From an uncultured Oscillospiraceae bacterium (GTDB lineage: Bacteria > Bacillota > Clostridia > Oscillospirales > Acutalibacteraceae), in assembly GCA_900549675.1 (NCBI GenBank), contig URPG01000034.1, positions 1-12,128 of the forward strand: 12,128 nt of DNA, written 5' to 3'. The notes beneath the pieces are model-generated. The model was not told the DNA's origin. It did not search any database and worked only from the letters and a program-made list of their open reading frames with translations. Shown here piece after piece: positions 1 to 7,050 of the stretch. How positions within the stretch are numbered: position 1 is the stretch's first letter; each line of letters begins with the position of its first letter. The translations under genes were made by a program, and so were the position numbers.

Positions 1-2007
1 GAAAAGAAAAAAATCATAGCCTCAGGCTTAGCTCCTATCTTGGACATGGAAGAAGAAGAAATCTATGAAAAAGCCAGTCAGAAGCTTTATTTCACCTATC
101 TGAAAAGACGTGTGGAGAGTGATGTAAAAGACGCTATCCTGAAATTTTTAAAAGATAATAAAATTAGCAATGGCGTATATTTAATTGATGATTATAAACG
201 CTATTATAAATACGGTACTATGGCATCTACTGTTTTAGGGCATACGGGCGCAGAGGGAACCGGGCAAAACGGTATTGAATATCAGTATAACAAAGAACTC
301 AGCGGAACGGCAGGCAGAATTATGAGTGCCAAAAAAGCATGGGGTACAGATATGCCGTTTCAATATGAACAGATGGTGGATGCAAAAGATGGCAATAATT
401 TAATCTTAACAATCGATGAAACTGTGCAGAGCATTATGGAAAAACATCTGGAAGAGGGGATCAACCGATTCAATGTAAAGAACGGTGCGGCTGCTATCAT
501 GATGGACATCAAAACAGGCGCTATAATTGGACTTGCCAGCAAAAATGATTATGACCCGAATAATCCTTCGATGATCAATGATGAAAACGTTCGCAGTGAA
601 ATTGAGGCTATGCCTGAAACAACAGAGGAAGAAAAAACCGCAAAATCAGAAGCTTATAATAATGCGATTTTTCAACAATGGCGAAATAAAGCCGTCACAG
701 AGGCATATTACCCTGGTTCTGTTTTTAAAATTATCACTGGCTCTGCGGCGCTGAATGAGGGAGTTGTGACAGAGAATTCTACCTTTACCTGCACTGGTGT
801 AGCTAGAATTCCTAACTATTCTCGTGGTATTTCTTGCTGGAAGCATTCAGGGCATGGAACGCAGACTTTTAGAGAAGGTTTGATGAACTCCTGCAACCCA
901 TTTTTTATTCATATCGGACAGGAAATGAAGGCGGCAACTTTCTTTAAATATTTTGATGCTTTTGGTTTTACGAAACCCTCCGGCATAGATTTACCCGGAG
1001 AGGCAACCAGTCTGTTTTTTGCAGAAGAAAAATTGACGCCGATTAACTTGGCAACAGCGTCCATGGGACAAAACTTTGGTATTAATGGAATTCAACTGAT
1101 TAGTGCCATTTCAGCTGTGGCGAATGGCGGTTATATGGTGCAGCCTCATATTGTAGACAGAATTGTGGATAACGAGGGCAATATCGTCAGTAAGACAGAC
1201 ACAAGCTATAAAAGACAGGTAATTTCGGAAGAAACTTCTAAAATAATGGCAAGCATTATGAAAGATAATGCCTCACGCAATACAACGGGAACTGCCGGCG
1301 GCGGATATGTTCCGGGATACAATATAGCCGGTAAAACGGGTACTTCAGAAAAAGTGGATGAACACAGAAAAAATCCTGAAAGAGGAATGCAATATGTTGC
1401 TTCCTACGGTGGCTTTGCCCCCGCTGATGAGCCGCAATATGCACTTTTGGTGTATTGCGACGAACCGCAGGAGGGTAGTGGCGGTAATGCTGTAGCCGGA
1501 CCTATCTTTTCTGCCATTATGGAAGAGGCATTGCCTTATCTGAATATAAAACCACAATACACACCGGAGGAATTAGAAGATTTAAATCAGGTTTCTCCAA
1601 CCGTTGAGGGGATGACTTTAGCAGAAGCTTATCAATCATTAGACAGTATGAACTTAAATTATCGTGTTGTGGGCGATGAGGATGATGAATCCCTAACTGT
1701 TACGATGCAAATTCCCAGAGCAGGAGAGGCTATGCCGAAAAACGGAACGGTCATTCTTTATACAAAGAATTTTAACGAGGATTTGACAAAGACCACTGTA
1801 CCTGATTTTATAGGCGCTTCACTGTCAGATGCACAATATTATGCGGAGGTCAATGGCGTACAAATCATCACCAGCGGCGGAGCGGCCGTGGATAAAGGCA
1901 ATGTTGTGAGTCAAAGTATCGAATCAGGAGAAACAGTAGACAAAGGAACAGTTATTGAATTAAAATTTGCCGAAAATATTATTACAGATACTCCGGTGGT
2001 AAACTAG
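1..2007 (+). CDS. ftsI: Class B penicillin-binding protein (FtsI/PbpB/SpoVD family), 5'-truncated by window edge
   Basis: This is a membrane-anchored D,D-transpeptidase that crosslinks septal (or spore cortex) peptidoglycan outside the cell, normally paired with a SEDS polymerase such as FtsW. The reading frame is open to base 1, so the start, signal anchor and part of the N-terminal pedestal lie outside; 668 residues are visible, and an in-frame TTG at 40 is not a credible start. The transpeptidase domain has all three catalytic motifs: SVFK (nucleophile serine, 718-729), SCN (889-897) and KTGT (1333-1344). Two PASTA domains follow, at roughly 1591-1770 and 1795-1980. The gene ends in tandem stops TAG TAA. 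The next gene is mraY, as in other dcw clusters. Two PASTA domains resemble Bacillus PbpB (division) more than SpoVD, which has one, but clostridial homologues are often named SpoVD, so the division or sporulation role is open. Confidence 0.95.
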   Translation, partial: EKKKIIASGLAPILDMEEEEIYEKASQKLYFTYLKRRVESDVKDAILKFLKDNKISNGVYLIDDYKRYYKYGTMASTVLGHTGAEGTGQNGIEYQYNKELSGTAGRIMSAKKAWGTDMPFQYEQMVDAKDGNNLILTIDETVQSIMEKHLEEGINRFNVKNGAAAIMMDIKTGAIIGLASKNDYDPNNPSMINDENVRSEIEAMPETTEEEKTAKSEAYNNAIFQQWRNKAVTEAYYPGSVFKIITGSAALNEGVVTENSTFTCTGVARIPNYSRGISCWKHSGHGTQTFREGLMNSCNPFFIHIGQEMKAATFFKYFDAFGFTKPSGIDLPGEATSLFFAEEKLTPINLATASMGQNFGINGIQLISAISAVANGGYMVQPHIVDRIVDNEGNIVSKTDTSYKRQVISEETSKIMASIMKDNASRNTTGTAGGGYVPGYNIAGKTGTSEKVDEHRKNPERGMQYVASYGGFAPADEPQYALLVYCDEPQEGSGGNAVAGPIFSAIMEEALPYLNIKPQYTPEELEDLNQVSPTVEGMTLAEAYQSLDSMNLNYRVVGDEDDESLTVTMQIPRAGEAMPKNGTVILYTKNFNEDLTKTTVPDFIGASLSDAQYYAEVNGVQIITSGGAAVDKGNVVSQSIESGETVDKGTVIELKFAENIITDTPVVN

Positions 2008-2072
2008 TAACCTTTAGTTCTGTGAATTAAATTTTATAGGCATACAGGAACAAAGAAAGGAATAACACAGAG

Positions 2073-3074
2073 ATGAATAATGTGATTTATGTAGCGGCAG
2101 GATTCATTGCTTTTGCGGTAACAGCAATATTGGGCAAATTTATGATTCCGTTTTTGCATCGGTTAAAATTTGGTCAGACAATACGCGAGGTAGGTCCAAA
2201 ATGGCACCAAAAGAAACAGGGAACGCCTACCATGGGTGGCATAATGTTTATCATCGGTATCACCTTGGCGGTGGCGATATCTTTCCCCCTGTTTGTTTCT
2301 TTGGGGTTGGAAGAAACGCCGCTGTTGAAAACAAAGACAATGGCAGGGCTTGGCATGGCACTGGCTTTTGGAGTCATTGGTTTTATCGATGACTATATTT
2401 CTGTGGTTAAAAAGAGAAATTTGGGACTGACAGAAAAACAAAAATTGGTTCTGCAATTTATTATTGTAGCTGTTTATTTGTTTACAGTGTCATTGGCAGG
2501 TGGAGGAACTACTACACTGATTCCTTTTATCGGCCGAATAGATTTAGGCTTTTTCTACTATATTTTAGCTGCTTTAATCATTGTAGGCATGGTCAATGCC
2601 GTGAACTTTACAGACGGCATTGACGGTTTAAACAGTTCAGTCAGCTTTTTTGCCTTTTTGGGATTGGCTCTTTGTGCCAGCATTGTTTCGTATACCGGTA
2701 TCGCAATGCTCGGCATCGCTTCTGCAGCCGCTTGTATCGGCTTTTTGATTTGGAATTTCCATCCTGCCAAAGTGTTTATGGGCGACACCGGCTCACTTTT
2801 TCTAGGCGGAATCATGTGTGCGTTGGCCTTTGGCATGGATATGCCGATTTTATTGCTGCCAGTGGGCATTATCAGTGTTATAGAAATTCTTTCTGTGGTT
2901 TTGCAGGTGAGCTATTTTAAAGCTACGAAAGGAAAAAGACTTTTTAAAATGGCACCGATTCATCATCACTTTGAGATGAAAGGTTGGTCTGAGGTTAAAG
3001 TATGCGTGATATTCAGTGTCATAACGGTGCTTGGCTCTGTTATCGCTTGCATTGCTGTTTTATATGGACTATAA
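2073..3074 (+). CDS. mraY: MraY, phospho-MurNAc-pentapeptide transferase
   Basis: MraY is an integral membrane enzyme that moves phospho-MurNAc-pentapeptide from UDP to undecaprenyl phosphate, giving lipid I on the inner face of the membrane. The 333-residue length is normal for Firmicutes. Family motifs are intact: PTMGG at residues 52-56, the Asp pair D106-D107 in FIDDY, NFTDGIDGL at 178-186, FMGDTGS at 235-241 and the triple histidine 297-299 in APIHHHFE. About ten hydrophobic segments span the protein. The ATG start has a GAAAGG Shine-Dalgarno site at 2055-2060, at a rather long 12-base spacing. It lies 65 bases after the PBP gene and is probably cotranscribed with it. In Bacillus murE precedes mraY and murD follows it; both are absent here. 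Confidence 0.97.
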   Translation: MNNVIYVAAGFIAFAVTAILGKFMIPFLHRLKFGQTIREVGPKWHQKKQGTPTMGGIMFIIGITLAVAISFPLFVSLGLEETPLLKTKTMAGLGMALAFGVIGFIDDYISVVKKRNLGLTEKQKLVLQFIIVAVYLFTVSLAGGGTTTLIPFIGRIDLGFFYYILAALIIVGMVNAVNFTDGIDGLNSSVSFFAFLGLALCASIVSYTGIAMLGIASAAACIGFLIWNFHPAKVFMGDTGSLFLGGIMCALAFGMDMPILLLPVGIISVIEILSVVLQVSYFKATKGKRLFKMAPIHHHFEMKGWSEVKVCVIFSVITVLGSVIACIAVLYGL

Positions 3075-3089
3075 AAATAGAGAACAATT

Positions 3090-3118
3090 TTGATAGCAAA
3101 GAAATTTGTGCACATAAT
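3090..3118 (+). promoter_or_regulatory. Candidate sigma-A promoter upstream of ftsW
   Basis: TTGATA (3090-3095) and CATAAT (3113-3118) are each one base from consensus and separated by exactly 17 bases. The site lies in the 99-base gap between mraY and ftsW, 56 bases before the ftsW start. It would allow ftsW to be transcribed independently of the upstream genes. The non-consensus C at the first -10 base weakens it, and AT-rich spacers give such matches by chance. Confidence 0.4.
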
Positions 3119-3173
3119 AAAATGTGAACTTTCTTGATAAAAAGATAGAAAGCCAACAGAAGGGGGAAAAGCC

Positions 3174-4403
3174 ATGGATGCTGCCGGCAAAGCCGTAGGT
3201 GGTTATGAAAAAAGAAGAATGAACCCACCAAAAGATAGAACGAGAACTTCTGCAATTCAAAAAAAGCTCAAGGAGAAAAACTCCTTTTTCTCTCGGGGAG
3301 CCGGTATGGATTTGCCGCTTTTCTTTTTCATTTTAATTCTACTCTGTATAGGGCTTGTCATGTTGTTTTCGGCAAGCTTTGCCTATTGTTACTATAATTT
3401 TAACAACAGCTACTATTTTATTACCAGACAGCTTATATTTGCCATAGCCGGTGTCATTGCGATGCTGGTGATTTCAATGATAAACTATGATATTTACCAT
3501 AAATTTGCTTGGCCCGTTTATGCTGTGGCAGTGTTATTGTTAGGTGCTGTTTTGGTAGTGGGAAAAGATGTTAACGGTGCAAAGCGCTGGATTGAAATTG
3601 GAGGTTTTCAATTTCAGCCTTCCGAAATTGCTAAATTTGCTTTAATTTTGGTTTTTGCCCATATGATTTCACAAAGAATCAATCAGATGAATACCTTTAA
3701 AAAAGGCTTTTTGCCTTTCATGGCTGCATTAGCAGGAATTGCAGGGCTAATTGTAGCCGAAAAACACCTTTCAGCAACGATAATCATTGTTTTAATTGGT
3801 GTGATTATGATGTTTATCGGCGGCACAAGAATTCGGTATTTTTTAATTCTGGGTGCAATTGGTCTTGGTGCATTGGCGGTGCTATTATTGTTTTCCGGTA
3901 AATTTGGTTATGCCAATTCAAGAATTGACGTATGGCTCAATCCCTTTGATCCCAATGCAGACCGTGACGCTACTTGGCAAATTCAGCAATCTTTATTTGC
4001 AATTGGCTCGGGTCAATTATTGGGTGTAGGGTTAGGGCAATCCAGACAAAAACATCTATGGCTGCCGGAACCGCAGAATGACTTCATTTTTTCTATTGTG
4101 TGTGAAGAATTGGGTTTTGTTGGTGCTTTGGTGATTATCATTCTCTTTGCACTTCTGATTTGGAGAGGCGTGTATGTTTCTCTTCATGCTAAAAATAAAT
4201 TTGGTACAATGCTAGGGTTGGGCATAACTTTCCAAATTGGATTACAAATTGTATTGAATATTTGTGTGGTGACCAACACCATTCCCAATACCGGTATCAG
4301 CTTACCCTTTTTCAGCTATGGTGGTACGGCGTTAATGATTATTTTGGCGGAAATGGGTGTTTTATTGCAAATTTCGAGAAGCTCCAATATTGAAAAGACG
4401 TAA
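3174..4403 (+). CDS. ftsW: FtsW/SpoVE-type SEDS peptidoglycan glycosyltransferase
   Basis: SEDS proteins are multi-pass membrane glycosyltransferases that polymerise lipid II into glycan strands together with a cognate class B PBP; that partner is probably the first gene of this window. The protein has 409 residues with about ten transmembrane segments, the first near residues 48-68. Family signatures include GAKRWI with the downstream QPSE segment, the long extracellular loop containing LPEPQNDFIFS with the invariant aspartate at D303, and NTGISLPFFSYGG near the C-terminus. The ATG at 3174 follows a strong AAGGGGG site (3160-3166, 7-base spacing), giving a basic cytoplasmic extension of about 45 residues before the first membrane helix. 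In-frame ATGs at 3219 and 3306 lack comparable sites. FtsW and SpoVE cannot be separated by sequence here. It sits directly after mraY, where murD is often found. Confidence 0.95.
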   Translation: MDAAGKAVGGYEKRRMNPPKDRTRTSAIQKKLKEKNSFFSRGAGMDLPLFFFILILLCIGLVMLFSASFAYCYYNFNNSYYFITRQLIFAIAGVIAMLVISMINYDIYHKFAWPVYAVAVLLLGAVLVVGKDVNGAKRWIEIGGFQFQPSEIAKFALILVFAHMISQRINQMNTFKKGFLPFMAALAGIAGLIVAEKHLSATIIIVLIGVIMMFIGGTRIRYFLILGAIGLGALAVLLLFSGKFGYANSRIDVWLNPFDPNADRDATWQIQQSLFAIGSGQLLGVGLGQSRQKHLWLPEPQNDFIFSIVCEELGFVGALVIIILFALLIWRGVYVSLHAKNKFGTMLGLGITFQIGLQIVLNICVVTNTIPNTGISLPFFSYGGTALMIILAEMGVLLQISRSSNIEKT

Positions 4404-4412
4404 AGCAATGAA

Positions 4413-4441
4413 TTGAAATTCTAGCGATTCTCATTTATAAA
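4413..4441 (+). promoter_or_regulatory. Candidate sigma-A promoter upstream of murG
   Basis: TTGAAA (4413-4418) and TATAAA (4436-4441) are each one base from consensus with a 17-base spacer. The predicted transcript would begin near 4448, leaving a leader of about 40 bases that contains the murG ribosome binding site. The position, in the 83-base gap between ftsW and murG, suits a promoter. This is inferred from sequence alone. Confidence 0.45.
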
Positions 4442-4467
4442 ATTCGTTAGGCGTTGCAAAAAACAAG

Positions 4468-4474
4468 AAAGAGG
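4468..4474 (+). promoter_or_regulatory. Shine-Dalgarno site fixing the murG start
   Basis: AAAGAGG lies 12 bases before the ATG at 4487. It lies downstream of the alternative in-frame TTG at 4454, so that upstream start cannot use it. Confidence 0.6.
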
Positions 4475-4486
4475 TTTACAGAATCT

Positions 4487-5614
4487 ATGAAAGTTCTGTT
4501 TGTTGGCGGTGGAACAGGTGGACATATCAATCCTGCACTGGCTATGGCGGGGTACTTAAAACGCAGAGAGCCGGATGCGGAAATTTTATATGTCGGCGCA
4601 GAGGGCGGTATGGAATGCCGCCTGGTGCCGGCGGCGGGATATGAAATCAAGACCATTAAGATTTCAGGATTTCAGCGGAAAATTACGTTTCAAAATTTTA
4701 TCCGCAATGCGAAAACTGTCGTAAGAATGTTTACTTCGACAGCGCAGGCAAAAAAGATTATTAAGGAGTTTTCTCCGGATGTCTGTGTCGGTACAGGCGG
4801 CTATGTCAGCGGACCGGTGATACGGGCAGCGGCTAAGATGAAAATTCCCTGTGTTATTCATGAATCAAACGCTTATCCGGGTGTAACAACAAAGATGTTG
4901 GCTCATTCTGTGGATACGGTTATGCTCGCAGTGGAGGACGCTAAGAAATTTTTCGACAGCAAGGTAAACTGTGAAATTACAGGAAATCCTGTCAGGGCAG
5001 AGGTGCTTGAGGCGGCGAAAGAGGAATCTCGCCGTAAGCTCGGGTTAGATGACAGACCGCTTATCCTTTCTTTTGGCGGCAGTTTGGGAGCGGCGGCTTT
5101 AAACCGCTCTGTGGGAGAAATGCTGAAGCTGAGTGCCAAAGAGAAAAAATATCAGCATATTCATGGCTATGGCACTCATGATGATGATTTCAAAAAGCAG
5201 ATAAAATCCTATGGTATTACAAAAGATACGGACCCTCAAATTCAGCTTTTAGAATATATTCATGATATGCCTACCGTGCTTTCCGCAGCGGACATCGTCA
5301 TTGGCAGAGCCGGTGCCATGACATTGACGGAGATTGAAGCAAAAGGAAAAGCGTCTATTTTAATTCCTTCTCCAAATGTAGCAGAAAATCATCAATTTCA
5401 TAATGCGAATGCTTTGGTCAATCGTGGTGCTGCGGAAATGATAGAAGAAAAAAATTTAAACGGAGAAATTCTCTTCAAAACCATTGAAAATATTATTAAT
5501 ACGCCCGGTAAATTGAAATCATTGGAAGAAAATGCCGCTAAATTGGGGATTCAAGACGCTGATATTCGTATTTATCATGTTATTAAAAAAGCAGTACGCA
5601 CCAAAAAAAATTGA
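4487..5614 (+). CDS. murG: MurG, UDP-GlcNAc:undecaprenyl-PP-MurNAc-pentapeptide GlcNAc transferase
   Basis: MurG is a peripheral membrane GT28-family enzyme that adds GlcNAc from UDP-GlcNAc to lipid I, making lipid II on the cytoplasmic face. The 375-residue protein has both Rossmann-like halves. The N-terminal half has the glycine loop GGGTGGH at residues 7-13, GTGGYVSGP at 102-110 and HESN at 125-128. The C-terminal half has GGSLG at 197-201, the nucleotide-sugar segment GRAGAMTLTE at 273-282, and PNVAENHQ at 296-303. ATG 4487 is chosen because the family normally begins with the short MKVLFVGGG strand and a Shine-Dalgarno site precedes it; a TTG at 4454 would add 11 atypical residues. It lies between ftsW and murA, and its product supplies FtsW's substrate. 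Confidence 0.97.
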   Translation: MKVLFVGGGTGGHINPALAMAGYLKRREPDAEILYVGAEGGMECRLVPAAGYEIKTIKISGFQRKITFQNFIRNAKTVVRMFTSTAQAKKIIKEFSPDVCVGTGGYVSGPVIRAAAKMKIPCVIHESNAYPGVTTKMLAHSVDTVMLAVEDAKKFFDSKVNCEITGNPVRAEVLEAAKEESRRKLGLDDRPLILSFGGSLGAAALNRSVGEMLKLSAKEKKYQHIHGYGTHDDDFKKQIKSYGITKDTDPQIQLLEYIHDMPTVLSAADIVIGRAGAMTLTEIEAKGKASILIPSPNVAENHQFHNANALVNRGAAEMIEEKNLNGEILFKTIENIINTPGKLKSLEENAAKLGIQDADIRIYHVIKKAVRTKKN

Positions 5615-5650
5615 TAGGCATAGAATAAACAAGTCGCTTTGTCACCGAAT

Positions 5651-5683
5651 TTCCAGCAATTCATATAATGAAATATGCTGGAA
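5651..5683 (+). promoter_or_regulatory. Two-part hairpin directly before the murA ribosome binding site
   Basis: The 8-base arms 5651-5658 and 5676-5683 (TTCCAGCA and TGCTGGAA) are perfectly complementary. Inside them 5660-5664 and 5668-5672 (TTCAT and ATGAA) form a second stem with a 3-base loop, separated by a small asymmetric internal loop (1 and 3 bases). The structure ends two bases before the GAGGGG Shine-Dalgarno site and has no T-run, so it is not an intrinsic terminator. A role in mRNA processing, stability or translation of murA is possible but unproven. Confidence 0.5.
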
Positions 5684-5684
5684 T

Positions 5685-5690
5685 GAGGGG
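5685..5690 (+). promoter_or_regulatory. Shine-Dalgarno site fixing the murA start
   Basis: GAGGGG lies 7 bases before the ATG at 5698. The upstream in-frame ATGs at 5668 and 5683 lie in or at the edge of the hairpin and have no comparable site. Confidence 0.65.
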
Positions 5691-5697
5691 TGTATGT

Positions 5698-6960
5698 ATG
5701 CTTATTATTGATGGGCCCGTGGAACTCGGTGGTGAAGTTAAAGTGCAGGGAGCAAAAAACAGTACCTTACCGCTGCTTGCAGCAGCAGTAATTTGTCGTG
5801 GGCAAACTGTTTTGCACAACTGTCCAGCACTTTCAGATGTAGAAACAGCCATTCGTATTTTGGAACATTTAGGATATCAGTGCACAAGAGAGGGTTCAAG
5901 CCTTATTGTTAACAACGAAATGAAATGTTGTGAAATTCCGCCTGACTTGATGAAAGGAATGCGCTCGTCTATTGTTTTTTTGGGTGCGTTGGTTTCAAGA
6001 TGCGGGGAAGCAAACCTGCATTTTCCGGGTGGATGCGAAATAGGGCTTAGGCCAATTGATATCCATATCTCCTCTCTTAAAAAACTGGGTGTAGAAATTG
6101 AAGAGAGCGGCGGCTGTTTGAAGTGCAGTGCTCCTAACGGTATTCGCGGCAATTATGTTTCTCTGCCGTTTCCCAGTGTGGGAGCAACAGAAAATTTAAT
6201 GCTGGCAGCAGTTTGTTCTAAAGGTACAACGGTAATCTCCAATGCAGCAAGAGAACCTGAAATCAGCGATTTAGCACTTTATTTAAATCGTTGCGGCGGA
6301 AGAATCTATGGCGCAGGAGAAAGCTGTGTTATTATTGACGGAGTAGAAGAACTGCATGGCTGTGAACATACGATTATGCCCGACCGGATTGTAACCGCTA
6401 CTTATATGGCGGCTGCGGCAGTAACAGGCGGAGATATTGTGATTCACGGGGTGAACAATACCCATATTATGCCGATGATGTCGCCGTTTGAAGAATCCGG
6501 CTGTTGTGTCAGGCAGTATGGTGATACTCTGAATATTATGGCACCCAAAAGATTAAATGCGATAAAACACATTCGCACCATGCCGTATCCGGGTTTTCCA
6601 ACAGACGCGCAGCCTATAGTTATGCCGATGGCAGTGTTGGGGAAAGGTACCAGTATTTTAGTTGAAAATATTTTTGAAAACCGCTATAAATATGCTGAGG
6701 AGCTTAAGCATATGGGGGCCAATATTCGCATTGAAGGTAAGGTTGCCATTGTGGAAGGTGTAGAGAAATTACAAGGAGCGCCTGTTACTTCTTGGGATTT
6801 AAGAGGCGGTGCGGCTTTGGTAATTGCCGCTTTAGCAGCGGAAGGGCAGAGCAAAATCGTCGGTGAAGAATACATTTATCGTGGATATGAGAATTTAGAA
6901 GAAACATTTACCGCATTAGGTGGTAAAATAAAAAGAATAGAAGATCATCAGGTGCTATAA
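5698..6960 (+). CDS. murA: MurA, UDP-N-acetylglucosamine 1-carboxyvinyltransferase
   Basis: MurA is a cytoplasmic enzyme that transfers enolpyruvate from phosphoenolpyruvate to UDP-GlcNAc, the first committed step of peptidoglycan synthesis. From ATG 5698 it has 420 residues, the usual length for the EPT/RTPC-fold family. Key residues are present: K20-N21 in GAKNS, the active-site cysteine C113 in FPGGCEIGLRP (matching E. coli Cys115), the catalytic aspartate D303 in GFPTDAQP and R369 in DLRGGAA. Cys113 rather than Asp predicts a fosfomycin-sensitive form. The start at 5698 gives a typical first beta strand (MLIIDGPVELGGEVKV) and a well-spaced ribosome binding site. It occupies the slot between murG and ftsQ where Bacillus carries murB. 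Many Firmicutes have two MurA paralogues; which one this is cannot be told here. Confidence 0.95.
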   Translation: MLIIDGPVELGGEVKVQGAKNSTLPLLAAAVICRGQTVLHNCPALSDVETAIRILEHLGYQCTREGSSLIVNNEMKCCEIPPDLMKGMRSSIVFLGALVSRCGEANLHFPGGCEIGLRPIDIHISSLKKLGVEIEESGGCLKCSAPNGIRGNYVSLPFPSVGATENLMLAAVCSKGTTVISNAAREPEISDLALYLNRCGGRIYGAGESCVIIDGVEELHGCEHTIMPDRIVTATYMAAAAVTGGDIVIHGVNNTHIMPMMSPFEESGCCVRQYGDTLNIMAPKRLNAIKHIRTMPYPGFPTDAQPIVMPMAVLGKGTSILVENIFENRYKYAEELKHMGANIRIEGKVAIVEGVEKLQGAPVTSWDLRGGAALVIAALAAEGQSKIVGEEYIYRGYENLEETFTALGGKIKRIEDHQVL

Positions 6961-6974
6961 GGTCAAAAGGGTTT

Positions 6975-7004
6975 AGGGCGGAGGCAATGACCGCCCTTTT
7001 CTTT
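6975..7004 (+). terminator. Rho-independent terminator after murA
   Basis: A 7-base GC-rich perfect stem (6975-6981 AGGGCGG with 6991-6997 CCGCCCT) encloses a 9-base loop and is followed by TTTCTTT. It starts 15 bases after the murA stop. It would stop or attenuate transcription before ftsQ, and no good promoter is visible between it and ftsQ. Confidence 0.75.
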
Positions 7005-7050
7005 GAAAGACGAATGGACAAGCTGAATCAAGAAAAGGAAGGAGAAGGCG

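Noticed and set aside
3112..3149. Possible hairpins in the mraY-ftsW gap (CACAT/ATGTG and CTTTCT/AGAAAG)
   Set aside because: The stems are only five or six AT-rich pairs with no T-run, so they are expected by chance in such sequence.
7003..7030. TTGAAA with GAATCA as a promoter for ftsQ
   Set aside because: The -10 match is poor and the -35 overlaps the terminator's T-rich tail.
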